A stretch of DNA of 6,704 bases from an uncultured Oscillospiraceae bacterium. GTDB taxonomy: Bacteria; Bacillota_A; Clostridia; Oscillospirales; Oscillospiraceae. The stretch covers positions 1 through 6,704 of the forward strand of contig CAAGIU010000292.1 of NCBI GenBank assembly GCA_900770015.1, written 5' to 3'. This document shows, one piece after another, positions 1-4,910 of the stretch. Made by a program: the position numbers and the translations under genes. How positions within the stretch are numbered: position 1 is the stretch's first letter; each line of letters opens with the position of its first letter. The notes under the pieces are model-generated. The model made no database searches, had not been told where the DNA came from, and saw nothing but the letters and a program-made list of their open reading frames with translations.

Positions 1-1050
1 CAGGGTGGTGGTCAGGTTCTTCATGATGAACTGGAACCACTGGTAGCAGGCGATCTCGATGTTCTCGGGGATGATGTTCAGGATCTTGCAGACGGCAACG
101 GTCAGGATCATCCATGCGTAGGCGTGGATGGTGACAGAGGGAACCAGCATCTTCCAGCCCTGGGCCAGGATGTAGCCCCAGGCGAAGAAGGCGCAGGAAA
201 CCAGCAGGCCGATGCCCAGGTTCTTGATCTCGATGGCGTCGCGCTTTGCCTGCATTTCGGGGCTGATCTCCAGCTCCTTGGGATCGACGGTACCGGCCTG
301 CATCAGAGCGCCGTTGCCGTTCCACTTCTTATCGGTGATGACCTTGACAACGATACCGGCCATGACGATGGAAATGGCGTTGCCGATGGCAACCGCGGGC
401 GTCATGATGGAAATGGCATCGGCAGCGCTCATGGTGCCGGTGGATTCAAAGATCTTGGACAGGGGAGTGGCGCCGGCGCCCATGCCGCCGCCCATGATGG
501 GCAGAGCGATCAGCAGCAGAGACTTGACGGCGCCAAAGCCGGTGAGGGCACCCAGGCCGACGCACAGAGCGAAGGAGAGGATCAGGCCGCCGAAGATGGC
601 GGGGAAGTAACGGGCAGCAGCCTTCATCAGAAGCTTCCGGTTCATGCCCAGGATGGAGCCGGTGATCAGAGCGGCGATGTAGAAGTCCAGGAAAGCGCCG
701 GTGGGCTTGAAGAAGCTGGAGATGTTGCCGACAACGTCCAGGTGGGCGAAGTTGGCCCAGATCTTGGTGCCGTCCTCGGCGGTCTTCAGCAGGTGGGGCA
801 GCAGATGGAAGTAATCCAGCAGAGCGGTGCCGAAGATGATGACGATGGCGCCGCCGCCCAGGTAGGAATTGATGATGGGGGTACGCTCGCCGATTTCATT
901 GAGGATGGTGCCGATGACGATCATAAAGGCGAAGCAGCCTGCCATGCCCTGGGGCAGAACGCCCAGGTATGCCGCCGCCAGAACGACGACAGAAATGATC
1001 GCGAAGATGGGCCAGGGAAGATTGAACAGCTTGTAGGTATCCTTCTTCAT
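1..1050 (-). CDS. 2-hydroxycarboxylate transporter family (CitS/MaeN/CimH-type) secondary carrier, 3' end cut by the window
   Basis: This is a membrane carrier expected to import a 2-hydroxycarboxylate such as malate or citrate with Na+ or H+, or to exchange it. The ATG is at 1048-1050, and a GGAG-type ribosome site lies about 10 bases upstream. The frame stays open for 350 codons to the window edge; family members are roughly 430-450 residues, so about the last 100 are missing. Family marks I see are IGERTPIINSYLGGGA (53-68), the FLDFYIAALITGSILGMNRK stretch (120-139), and the glycine loop GGGMGAGATPLS (187-198), which matches the first GGxG re-entrant loop of CitS. Hydrophobic segments lie near 12-32, 36-50, 65-82, 122-136, 151-170, 176-190, 212-238, 276-294 and 306-324. 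The second GGxG loop and the C-terminal substrate-binding arginines known in CitS fall outside the window, so the substrate cannot be read. It starts 33 bases after the malic enzyme stop, which suggests one transcript and favours malate. Family is confident; substrate is inferred. Confidence 0.9.
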   Translation of the reverse strand, partial: MKKDTYKLFNLPWPIFAIISVVVLAAAYLGVLPQGMAGCFAFMIVIGTILNEIGERTPIINSYLGGGAIVIIFGTALLDYFHLLPHLLKTAEDGTKIWANFAHLDVVGNISSFFKPTGAFLDFYIAALITGSILGMNRKLLMKAAARYFPAIFGGLILSFALCVGLGALTGFGAVKSLLLIALPIMGGGMGAGATPLSKIFESTGTMSAADAISIMTPAVAIGNAISIVMAGIVVKVITDKKWNGNGALMQAGTVDPKELEISPEMQAKRDAIEIKNLGIGLLVSCAFFAWGYILAQGWKMLVPSVTIHAYAWMILTVAVCKILNIIPENIEIACYQWFQFIMKNLTTTL

Positions 1051-1083
1051 GGGTTACTCTCTCCTTTTTTTGGTTGGTGTTGG

Positions 1084-2256
1084 TCAAATACGGGCAACGC
1101 CGGAAGCGCGGGCAGCCTCAGCGACGGCCTTTGCAACGGCGGGACCGACTCTCTTGTCGAAGGCGGCGGGGATGATGTAATCGGCGCTCAGCTCTTCGTC
1201 GGAGACCAGGGAGGCCAGCGCGTTGGCAGCGGCCATCTTCATCTCCTCATTGATGTCGGAGGCGCGAACATCGAAGGCACCCCGGAAAATGCCGGGGAAG
1301 GCCAGGACGTTGTTGATCTGGTTGGGGTAGTCGGAGCGGCCGGTGGAGACCACCTTGGCGCCGCCTGCCTTGGCATCCTCGGGGAAGATCTCGGGGGTGG
1401 GGTTGGCGCAGGCGAAGACGATGGCATCCCGGTTCATGGTCCTGACCATCTCGGTGGTCAGGGTGCCGGGGGCGGAAACGCCGATGAACACATCCGCGCC
1501 GCGGATGACATCCGCCAGCTTGCCGGTTTCCTTCTGCGCATTGGTGACCTCGGCCATCTCCTTCTTGATCCAGTTCAGGCCCTCGCGCCCCTGATAGATG
1601 GCGCCGGTACGGTCGGTCATGACGATGTTTTTGAAGCCGGCGGAGAGCAGCAGCTTGACGATGGCGATGGCGGCGGCGCCGGCGCCGGAGGTGACGATCT
1701 TCACGTCTTCCTTCTTCTTGCCGACAACCTTCAGGGCGTTGGTCAGGCCGGCCAGGGTGATGACGGCAGTGCCGTGCTGGTCATCGTGGAAGATGGGAAT
1801 GTCGCACTTTTCCTTCAGCTTGCGCTCGATCTCAAAGCACCGGGGAGCGGCGATGTCCTCCAGATTGATGCCGCCGAAGGAGCCGGAGATCAGATACACG
1901 GCGTTGACGAATTCGTCCACATCCTTTGTCTTGACGCACAGGGGGAAGGCATCCACATCACCGAAGGCCTTGAACAGAACGCACTTGCCCTCCATAACGG
2001 GCATACCGGCCTCGGGACCGATGTCGCCCAGGCCCAGAACCGCGGTACCGTCGGTGATGACGGCGCACAGGTTATGACGGCGGGTCAGCTCATAGGACTT
2101 GTTGATATCCTTCTGAATCTCCAGGCAGGGCTGGGCAACACCGGGGGTGTATGCCAGGGACAGATCCTCCTTGGTGGCAACAGGCACAACGGCCTGCACC
2201 TCGATCTTTCCCTTCCACTGGCCATGGAGGCGCAGGGATTCCTTTGCGTAATCCAT
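1084..2256 (-). CDS. Malic enzyme, short prokaryotic type (malate to pyruvate + CO2, NAD(P)-dependent)
   Basis: This cytosolic enzyme oxidatively decarboxylates (S)-malate to pyruvate. At 390 residues it has the usual length of the short bacterial form (YtsJ/MaeE-like) and lacks the phosphotransacetylase domain of MaeB-type proteins. Visible marks are YTPGVA with catalytic Tyr36, MEGK with likely catalytic Lys91, NLED (Glu132, Asp133) and FHDDQHGTA (Asp158) as the divalent metal ligands, the nucleotide-binding GAGAAA (191-196), ANPTPEI (284-290), and SDYPNQINN (308-316). All key residues are present. The ATG start at 2254-2256 is backed by AGGAGGT at 2264-2270, seven bases upstream. The next gene downstream is a 2HCT carrier 33 bases away; malic enzyme plus 2HCT malate carrier is a known pairing (maeE-maeP in Lactobacillus casei). 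Asp215 at the end of the second Rossmann strand (VMTDRTG) is compatible with NAD use, but I would not assign cofactor preference from sequence alone. Confidence 0.96.
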   Translation of the reverse strand: MDYAKESLRLHGQWKGKIEVQAVVPVATKEDLSLAYTPGVAQPCLEIQKDINKSYELTRRHNLCAVITDGTAVLGLGDIGPEAGMPVMEGKCVLFKAFGDVDAFPLCVKTKDVDEFVNAVYLISGSFGGINLEDIAAPRCFEIERKLKEKCDIPIFHDDQHGTAVITLAGLTNALKVVGKKKEDVKIVTSGAGAAAIAIVKLLLSAGFKNIVMTDRTGAIYQGREGLNWIKKEMAEVTNAQKETGKLADVIRGADVFIGVSAPGTLTTEMVRTMNRDAIVFACANPTPEIFPEDAKAGGAKVVSTGRSDYPNQINNVLAFPGIFRGAFDVRASDINEEMKMAAANALASLVSDEELSADYIIPAAFDKRVGPAVAKAVAEAARASGVARI

Positions 2257-2334
2257 GAAAAAAACCTCCTGATAATGAATTATTTATCTTGTACAAAGCC
2301 GGCAGGTCTTTCCTTCGTGCTTTCGTACAAAATA

Positions 2335-2362
2335 ATTATACATAAATTATTCACAATTGCAA
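2335..2362 (-). promoter_or_regulatory. Predicted sigma-A promoter of the malic enzyme-transporter operon
   Basis: Read on the minus strand there is a perfect TATAAT -10 box (2335-2340) and, 16 bases upstream, TTGCAA (2357-2362) as a 4/6 match to the -35 consensus, in AT-rich DNA. Transcription would start near 2328, leaving a leader of about 70 bases before the ATG at 2256. The leader carries two TTTGTAC-type words (reading GTACAAA on the plus strand at 2291-2297 and 2325-2331); the first lies in the 8-bp palindrome TTGTACAA (2289-2296). These could be operator half-sites. They are not the TTGTATACAA operator seen upstream of the leuC-like gene, so this operon may answer to a different regulator. 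Confidence 0.6.
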
Positions 2363-2386
2363 CCAGTATTTGTTTTTTGTTAGTTC

Positions 2387-2442
2387 TGTCAAAAATGCTG
2401 CTATGAAGCGGTGATATCAAATGACTTTTTGACACAATCACC
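2387..2442. other. Overlapping inverted repeats between the leuD-like and malic enzyme genes
   Basis: TGTCAAAAA (2387-2395) is repeated in inverted form as TTTTTGACA (2426-2434), and GGTGAT (2410-2415) in inverted form as ATCACC (2437-2442). The two pairings interlock and cannot form at once. On the minus strand the GGTGAT/ATCACC hairpin comes 12 bases after the leuD-like stop and could weakly terminate that transcript. However, its loop is 21 bases and no U-run follows directly; a short T-run appears only some 14 bases later. The TGTCAAAAA pair may instead be a binding site upstream of the malic enzyme promoter. Neither role is established. Confidence 0.3.
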
Positions 2443-2454
2443 AAACCATGAAAA

Positions 2455-2958
2455 TCAGGATTTGGCGAATCTCTGCCGCATCATGGGCTTGATACCGCCT
2501 GCGCTGAGGATTTCCATGGCCTTGCCGCCCAGGGCCTCGGCCTGGAGCACCTCCCCGGTCTCCAGGATGGTGACGGTGCCCGCCTGCAGGTCCAGCCGGA
2601 TGGTCTGGCCGCTTTGCACATGCTTTGCGATTCCCTTGCAGACCACCAGGGGAAGGCCCAGATTGATGCCGTTGCGGAAGAAAATTCTGGCAAAGCTGTC
2701 GGCAAGAACAGCGGCGGCGCCCATGTGGATCAGGGCGATGGGGGCATGCTCCCGGGAGGAGCCGCAGCCGAAGTTGGTGCCCGCCACCACGATGCCGCCC
2801 TGGGGGAAATTGGGGGCAATGTCCTCCGAGAGGCCCGCCAGGCAGTGGCTGCCGATTTCTTTGGGGTCCGTCAGCTCCAGGAAGCGGCCGGGATAGATCA
2901 CGTCGGTATCAATATTGCTGCCCACCACCAGGGCGCGGCCTGTGAATTCCGTTTTCAT
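2455..2958 (-). CDS. leuD: 3-isopropylmalate dehydratase / homoaconitase-family hydro-lyase, small subunit
   Basis: This is the swivel subunit of a two-subunit aconitase-superfamily hydro-lyase, which moves water across a hydroxy-di(or tri)carboxylate. At 167 residues it is of the compact archaeal/clostridial LeuD type, not the ~200-residue enterobacterial type. Marks are NIDTD (15-19), GTNFGCGSSREHAP (60-73), ADSFARIFFRN (86-96) and the C-terminal AGGIKPMM (153-160). ATG at 2956-2958 follows AAAGGAG (2967-2973) with eight bases between. It starts 16 bases after the large-subunit stop, so the two are co-translated. In this family the substrate-choosing loop follows NIDTD and usually reads Tyr-Leu-x-x; here it is FLEL (26-29). 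That departure, the absence of leuA/leuB, and the malic enzyme next door leave open a non-leucine substrate such as a methylated malate, citramalate or maleate. The symbol reflects family membership only. Confidence 0.93.
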   Translation of the reverse strand: MKTEFTGRALVVGSNIDTDVIYPGRFLELTDPKEIGSHCLAGLSEDIAPNFPQGGIVVAGTNFGCGSSREHAPIALIHMGAAAVLADSFARIFFRNGINLGLPLVVCKGIAKHVQSGQTIRLDLQAGTVTILETGEVLQAEALGGKAMEILSAGGIKPMMRQRFAKS

Positions 2959-2974
2959 AGCTTCTGCTCCTTTC

Positions 2975-4234
2975 TCAGTCCAGATAGGGTCTGGGGTCGG
3001 TGATATATCCGTTCAGAATGCTCACCGCCACGGTGGCGGGGCTGGCCAGGTACAGGTTGGCCTGGTTGGAGCCCATGCGGCCCCGGAAATTCCGGTTTGT
3101 GCAGGTGATGCAGTTCTCGCCGGGAGCCAGCAGCCCCTCGTGGGTGCCGAGACACGCGGCGCAGCCGGGGGTGACCATGGTGGCACCCGCCTCCACCAGC
3201 TCCTGAATGAAGCCGCGCTCCATGCACTCCTTCAGCACCTCCGCAGAAGCAGGGACCACCAGAAGTCTTGCGTACCTTGGCAGCTTTTTGCCCTTCAGAA
3301 TTGTGGCAGCCTGGGCGATGTCCTCGGTGCGGCCGTTGGTGCAGCTGCCGATATAGGCCTGATTCAGAGGAATCCGCATTGCTGCAATTTCGGAGATGGG
3401 ATGCACATTGTCCACATCATGGGGGCAGGATACCACCGGCTCCATGGCGCTGACATCAAAGGTATGGCTTTCGGCGTAGACGAAGTCGGGGTCGGTGTGC
3501 ACCACCTCATAGGGGCGGACAGCCCGGGCGGAGACATAGTCCAGCACCGCCTGGTTGGGCTGCATATAGGCGGTCTTGGCGCCCATTTCCACCGCCATGT
3601 TGCAGATGGTCATTCTGCCGGGGACATCCAGCGCCTCCACATAGCTGCCGGTGAAATCGATGCACTTATACACCGCGCCGTCGGCCTTGATCTTCCCCAG
3701 CACGGTGAGAATCACATCCTTGGGATACACACCCTTCTGTGGCTGACCCTCCAGTCTGACTTCCACGATTTCCGGCACCCGGAACCACATTTCGCCGGTC
3801 ATCAGGATGCAGGCCATATCCGTGGCGCCGCAGCCGGTGCCCAGCGCGCCAAAGGCGCCATGGGTGGTGGTGTGGCTGTCCGTGGCCACCAGAATCATGC
3901 CGGGGTAGACCACGCCTGCCTCCGCCATCACCTGATGGCAGACGCCGGTGTTCACATCAAAATGGTAGGTCAGGTCGTTTTTCCTGGCAAATTCCCGCAT
4001 CTCGTTGTGGTTGGAGGCGGTTTTGATGGTGGGACAGGGGGCATAATGGTCGAAGACGAAGGCAGCCCGGGACTTATCCCAGACCTTTTCTCCGCCCATT
4101 TCATAGAAGGAATATACAGTCTGCAGATACAGGTCGTTGATTTCCGCGAAATCCACCTTGGCAGTGACGATTTCGCCGGTCTTCACACAGGGAACCCCCG
4201 CGTTCTTTGCCAGGATCTTCTCAATGGCGTGCAT
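2975..4234 (-). CDS. leuC: 3-isopropylmalate dehydratase / homoaconitase-family hydro-lyase, large (Fe-S) subunit
   Basis: This is the catalytic subunit carrying the [4Fe-4S] cluster, with 419 residues from the start I prefer, as usual for the archaeal/clostridial LeuC type. The three cluster cysteines are present: Cys298 in GSCTNGR (296-302), and Cys358 and Cys361 in PGCAACLGTH (356-365). Other marks are DSHTTTHGAFGA (119-130), GTGCGATD (132-139) and NRNFRGRMGS (380-389). Start choice: a GTG at 4241-4243 is in frame but touches the ribosome site directly, whereas the ATG at 4232-4234 sits eight bases after AAGGAG (4244-4249), so translation should begin there (MHAIEK). A promoter and a perfect 22-bp palindrome lie just upstream. 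Related enzymes act on isopropylmalate, homocitrate, citramalate, maleate or 2,3-dimethylmalate; family is sure, substrate is not. The neighbourhood suggests organic-acid catabolism. The symbol reflects family only. Confidence 0.94.
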   Translation of the reverse strand: MHAIEKILAKNAGVPCVKTGEIVTAKVDFAEINDLYLQTVYSFYEMGGEKVWDKSRAAFVFDHYAPCPTIKTASNHNEMREFARKNDLTYHFDVNTGVCHQVMAEAGVVYPGMILVATDSHTTTHGAFGALGTGCGATDMACILMTGEMWFRVPEIVEVRLEGQPQKGVYPKDVILTVLGKIKADGAVYKCIDFTGSYVEALDVPGRMTICNMAVEMGAKTAYMQPNQAVLDYVSARAVRPYEVVHTDPDFVYAESHTFDVSAMEPVVSCPHDVDNVHPISEIAAMRIPLNQAYIGSCTNGRTEDIAQAATILKGKKLPRYARLLVVPASAEVLKECMERGFIQELVEAGATMVTPGCAACLGTHEGLLAPGENCITCTNRNFRGRMGSNQANLYLASPATVAVSILNGYITDPRPYLD

Positions 4235-4259
4235 GGAATCCACTCCTTAATTTGTATAT

Positions 4260-4281
4260 TGAATATTGTATACAATATTCA
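4260..4281. promoter_or_regulatory. Operator 1: perfect 22-bp palindrome upstream of the leuC-like gene
   Basis: A perfect 22-base palindrome is centred between 4270 and 4271, with core ATTGTATACAAT. It lies only about 4 bases past the predicted transcription start on the minus strand and ends ten bases before the ribosome site, a position where a bound repressor would block transcription. TTGTATACAA-like palindromes are typical targets of GntR-family FCD regulators; the malonate regulator MdcY is one I recall. The regulator gene of just that class at 4911 is the obvious candidate to bind it. The palindrome itself is seen directly; the binding is inferred. Confidence 0.8.
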
Positions 4282-4291
4282 CGTTGATAGT

Positions 4292-4320
4292 AACATACCA
4301 TCTTTCCGCCCGGTTTTCAA
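4292..4320 (-). promoter_or_regulatory. Predicted promoter of the leuC-leuD-like operon
   Basis: On the minus strand TTGAAA (4315-4320) is a 5/6 match to the -35 box. It is followed by a 17-base spacer and TATGTT (4292-4297), a 4/6 -10 box preceded by TG-N, the extended -10 motif. The predicted start is near 4285, so the leader is about 50 bases and includes operator 1 in its first part. Confidence 0.6.
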
Positions 4321-4388
4321 CCGCTTTCTTTCTCAGAGCACAAATTTCAGCAGGTTGCACGGTTTTCTTTCTATATTTTGTGTAAAAT

Positions 4389-4407
4389 ATATTGTATACA
4401 ATATTCA
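4389..4407. promoter_or_regulatory. Operator 2: second copy of the TTGTATACAA palindrome
   Basis: The 19 bases ATATTGTATACAATATTCA are identical to 4263-4281 in operator 1. The symmetric part here is 16 bases (4389-4404), centred between 4396 and 4397. The centre is exactly 126 bases from that of operator 1, which is 12.0 turns at 10.5 bases per turn, so proteins on both sites would face the same side of the helix. It lies about 105 bases upstream of the predicted leuC-like start and just upstream of a predicted rightward promoter, so it could serve both directions. Confidence 0.78.
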
Positions 4408-4411
4408 ATTA

Positions 4412-4441
4412 TTGACGAAGGCGAGAAGAATGTGATATGAT
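4412..4441 (+). promoter_or_regulatory. Predicted rightward promoter beside operator 2
   Basis: TTGACG (4412-4417, 5/6) and TATGAT (4436-4441, 5/6) are 18 bases apart. Transcription would begin near 4448 and read through about 460 bases of repeats before the regulator gene at 4911. Operator 2 ends eight bases upstream of the -35 box. Whether this is the regulator's promoter, or a start for a short RNA, cannot be told from sequence; a nearer candidate lies at 4830-4857. Confidence 0.45.
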
Positions 4442-4477
4442 AAGGAAAATTCAGGGATTCCGGATCCTTTTTAACTT

Positions 4478-4584
4478 GCCGCAAGTCGCGGCGGACAATG
4501 GCGGCGCGAGCCGCGCAGGCAAAAGGGCTGGTCTGTATTCGCCGCACTCCCGGGTACAGCCCGGTAACGTTTGCGCGGAGCAAA
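4478..4584. repeat. GC-rich cluster of four short hairpins
   Basis: Four small stem-loops follow one another. GCCGC/GCGGC has stems at 4478-4482 and 4488-4492. GCGGC/GCCGC (4501-4505, 4510-4514) has a GCGA tetraloop. CCGGG/CCCGG lies at 4550-4554 and 4560-4564. TTTGC/GCAAA lies at 4570-4574 and 4580-4584. An alternative pairing, GGGCTG (4525-4530) with CAGCCC (4557-4562), excludes the third. The block is much richer in G and C than the AT-rich operator region to its left. It carries no convincing gene. It resembles a repetitive extragenic palindromic element more than a known riboswitch. Confidence 0.5.
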
Positions 4585-4595
4585 GCGCCAGTGCG

Positions 4596-4652
4596 ACAAA
4601 TTACAATTTTAGTTATCGGTTTTCGTAAGCACATTGTTAAATTGTAATTTGT
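4596..4652. repeat. 14-bp perfect inverted repeat
   Basis: ACAAATTACAATTT (4596-4609) pairs perfectly with AAATTGTAATTTGT (4639-4652) around a 29-base loop. The same word, CAAATTACAATTTTA, recurs in direct orientation at 4847-4861. The stem is AT-only apart from two G-C pairs. It belongs to the repeat mosaic that fills this intergenic region; no T-run follows that would make it a terminator. Confidence 0.75.
4597..4634 (+). repeat. Direct repeat, left copy
   Basis: CAAATTACAATTTTA (4597-4611), about 14 diverged bases, then TAAGCACAT (4626-4634). The same order of words is found at 4847-4883, about 250 bases away. The two copies bracket both hairpin elements at 4678-4702 and 4796-4820. This could mark an inserted composite repeat or a tandem duplication with later drift. 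Confidence 0.65.
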
Positions 4653-4677
4653 AGAGCAGGTTTTTGCTCAAGCTACT

Positions 4678-4702
4678 GTAGGGGAGGCTATTAGCCTCCC
4701 GC
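4678..4702 (+). repeat. Palindromic hairpin element, copy A
   Basis: GTAGGGGAGG begins a 25-base element ending CCTCCCGC. GGGAGGCT (4682-4689) pairs with AGCCTCCC (4693-4700) around a three-base loop. A second copy lies inverted at 4796-4820 with 22 of 25 bases the same. A smaller hairpin, GAGCA/TGCTC (4654-4658, 4665-4669), lies just to the left. Short intergenic palindromes beginning GTAGGGG are, to my recollection, frequent in gut clostridial genomes; I could not check this. Confidence 0.7.
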
Positions 4703-4795
4703 CACGTAGGATAACTGCGTGTTTGGATGAATGGGTAATTGTCCAGCTTTGTACGAATTCGCCCGACAAAGTACAAGATTGCGAAGCTCTACTGC

Positions 4796-4820
4796 GCGGG
4801 AGGATGATATCCTCCCCTAC
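4796..4820 (-). repeat. Palindromic hairpin element, copy B (inverted)
   Basis: Read on the minus strand this is the same 25-base element as copy A with three differences. GGGAGGAT (4798-4805) pairs with ATCCTCCC (4809-4816). Two of the three differences fall on opposite sides of the stem and swap a C-G pair for an A-T pair; the third is in the loop. The stem is therefore conserved although the bases changed. Copies A and B enclose 93 bases that also hold a weaker inverted pair, TTGTAC (4749-4754) and GTACAA (4771-4776). Confidence 0.7.
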
Positions 4821-4829
4821 ATTGGCTGG

Positions 4830-4857
4830 TTGGTAATTCACCCCGCCAAATTACAAT
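4830..4857 (+). promoter_or_regulatory. Candidate promoter of the regulator-permease pair
   Basis: TTGGTA (4830-4835, 4/6), a 16-base spacer and TACAAT (4852-4857, 5/6) would start transcription near 4864, giving a leader of about 47 bases before the TTG at 4911. The -10 box lies inside the right-hand copy of the CAAATTACAATTTTA repeat, so the repeat itself may have supplied it. It competes with the promoter at 4412-4441 as the true start. Confidence 0.35.
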
Positions 4858-4883
4858 TTTACGAGTTAACCCGATAAGCACAT
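4847..4883 (+). repeat. Direct repeat, right copy
   Basis: CAAATTACAATTTTA (4847-4861) followed by TAAGCACAT (4875-4883) repeats the word order of 4597-4634; the middle 13 bases have diverged. It ends 14 bases before the ribosome site of the regulator gene, so the repeat region runs almost to that gene. Confidence 0.65.
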
Positions 4884-4910
4884 AACAGAAAACAGCAAGG
4901 AGGCATCGTT

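Noticed and set aside
896..1087. A 63-codon minus-strand frame across the start of the transporter
   Set aside because: It is an out-of-frame shadow. The transporter reads from the ATG at 1050 in another frame and is open to the window edge with clear 2HCT motifs.
124..2406. A 760-codon open frame on the plus strand
   Set aside because: It lies opposite the transporter and malic enzyme, both of which have clear family motifs. Its glycine-, aspartate- and histidine-rich translation is the usual antisense reading of GC-rich genes.
4361..4410. A promoter formed by the operator 2 palindrome itself
   Set aside because: TATACA and TATATT boxes occur within it, but no -35 box at 16-18 bases spacing could be found on the plus strand, and the minus-strand options are weak.
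2915..4435. A 506-codon open frame on the plus strand
   Set aside because: It is antisense to the leuC-like gene, low in complexity, and runs through the operators and promoters upstream.
4437..4628. A 63-codon frame on the plus strand (and an overlapping 87-codon frame on the minus strand, 4371-4634) in the intergenic region
   Set aside because: The plus frame starts inside a predicted -10 box without a good ribosome site, and both translate across hairpin repeats. No protein family is recognisable.
4590..4890. CRISPR-like repeat array
   Set aside because: The repeats differ in length and orientation and the spacing is irregular. There are only two or three copies of each and no cas genes, so palindromic intergenic repeats explain them better.
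4450..4900. Insertion sequence or transposase remnant
   Set aside because: Inverted and direct repeats are present, but no frame shows transposase motifs, and the 250-bp segment is too short for an autonomous element. A non-autonomous repeat remains possible and is reported as such.
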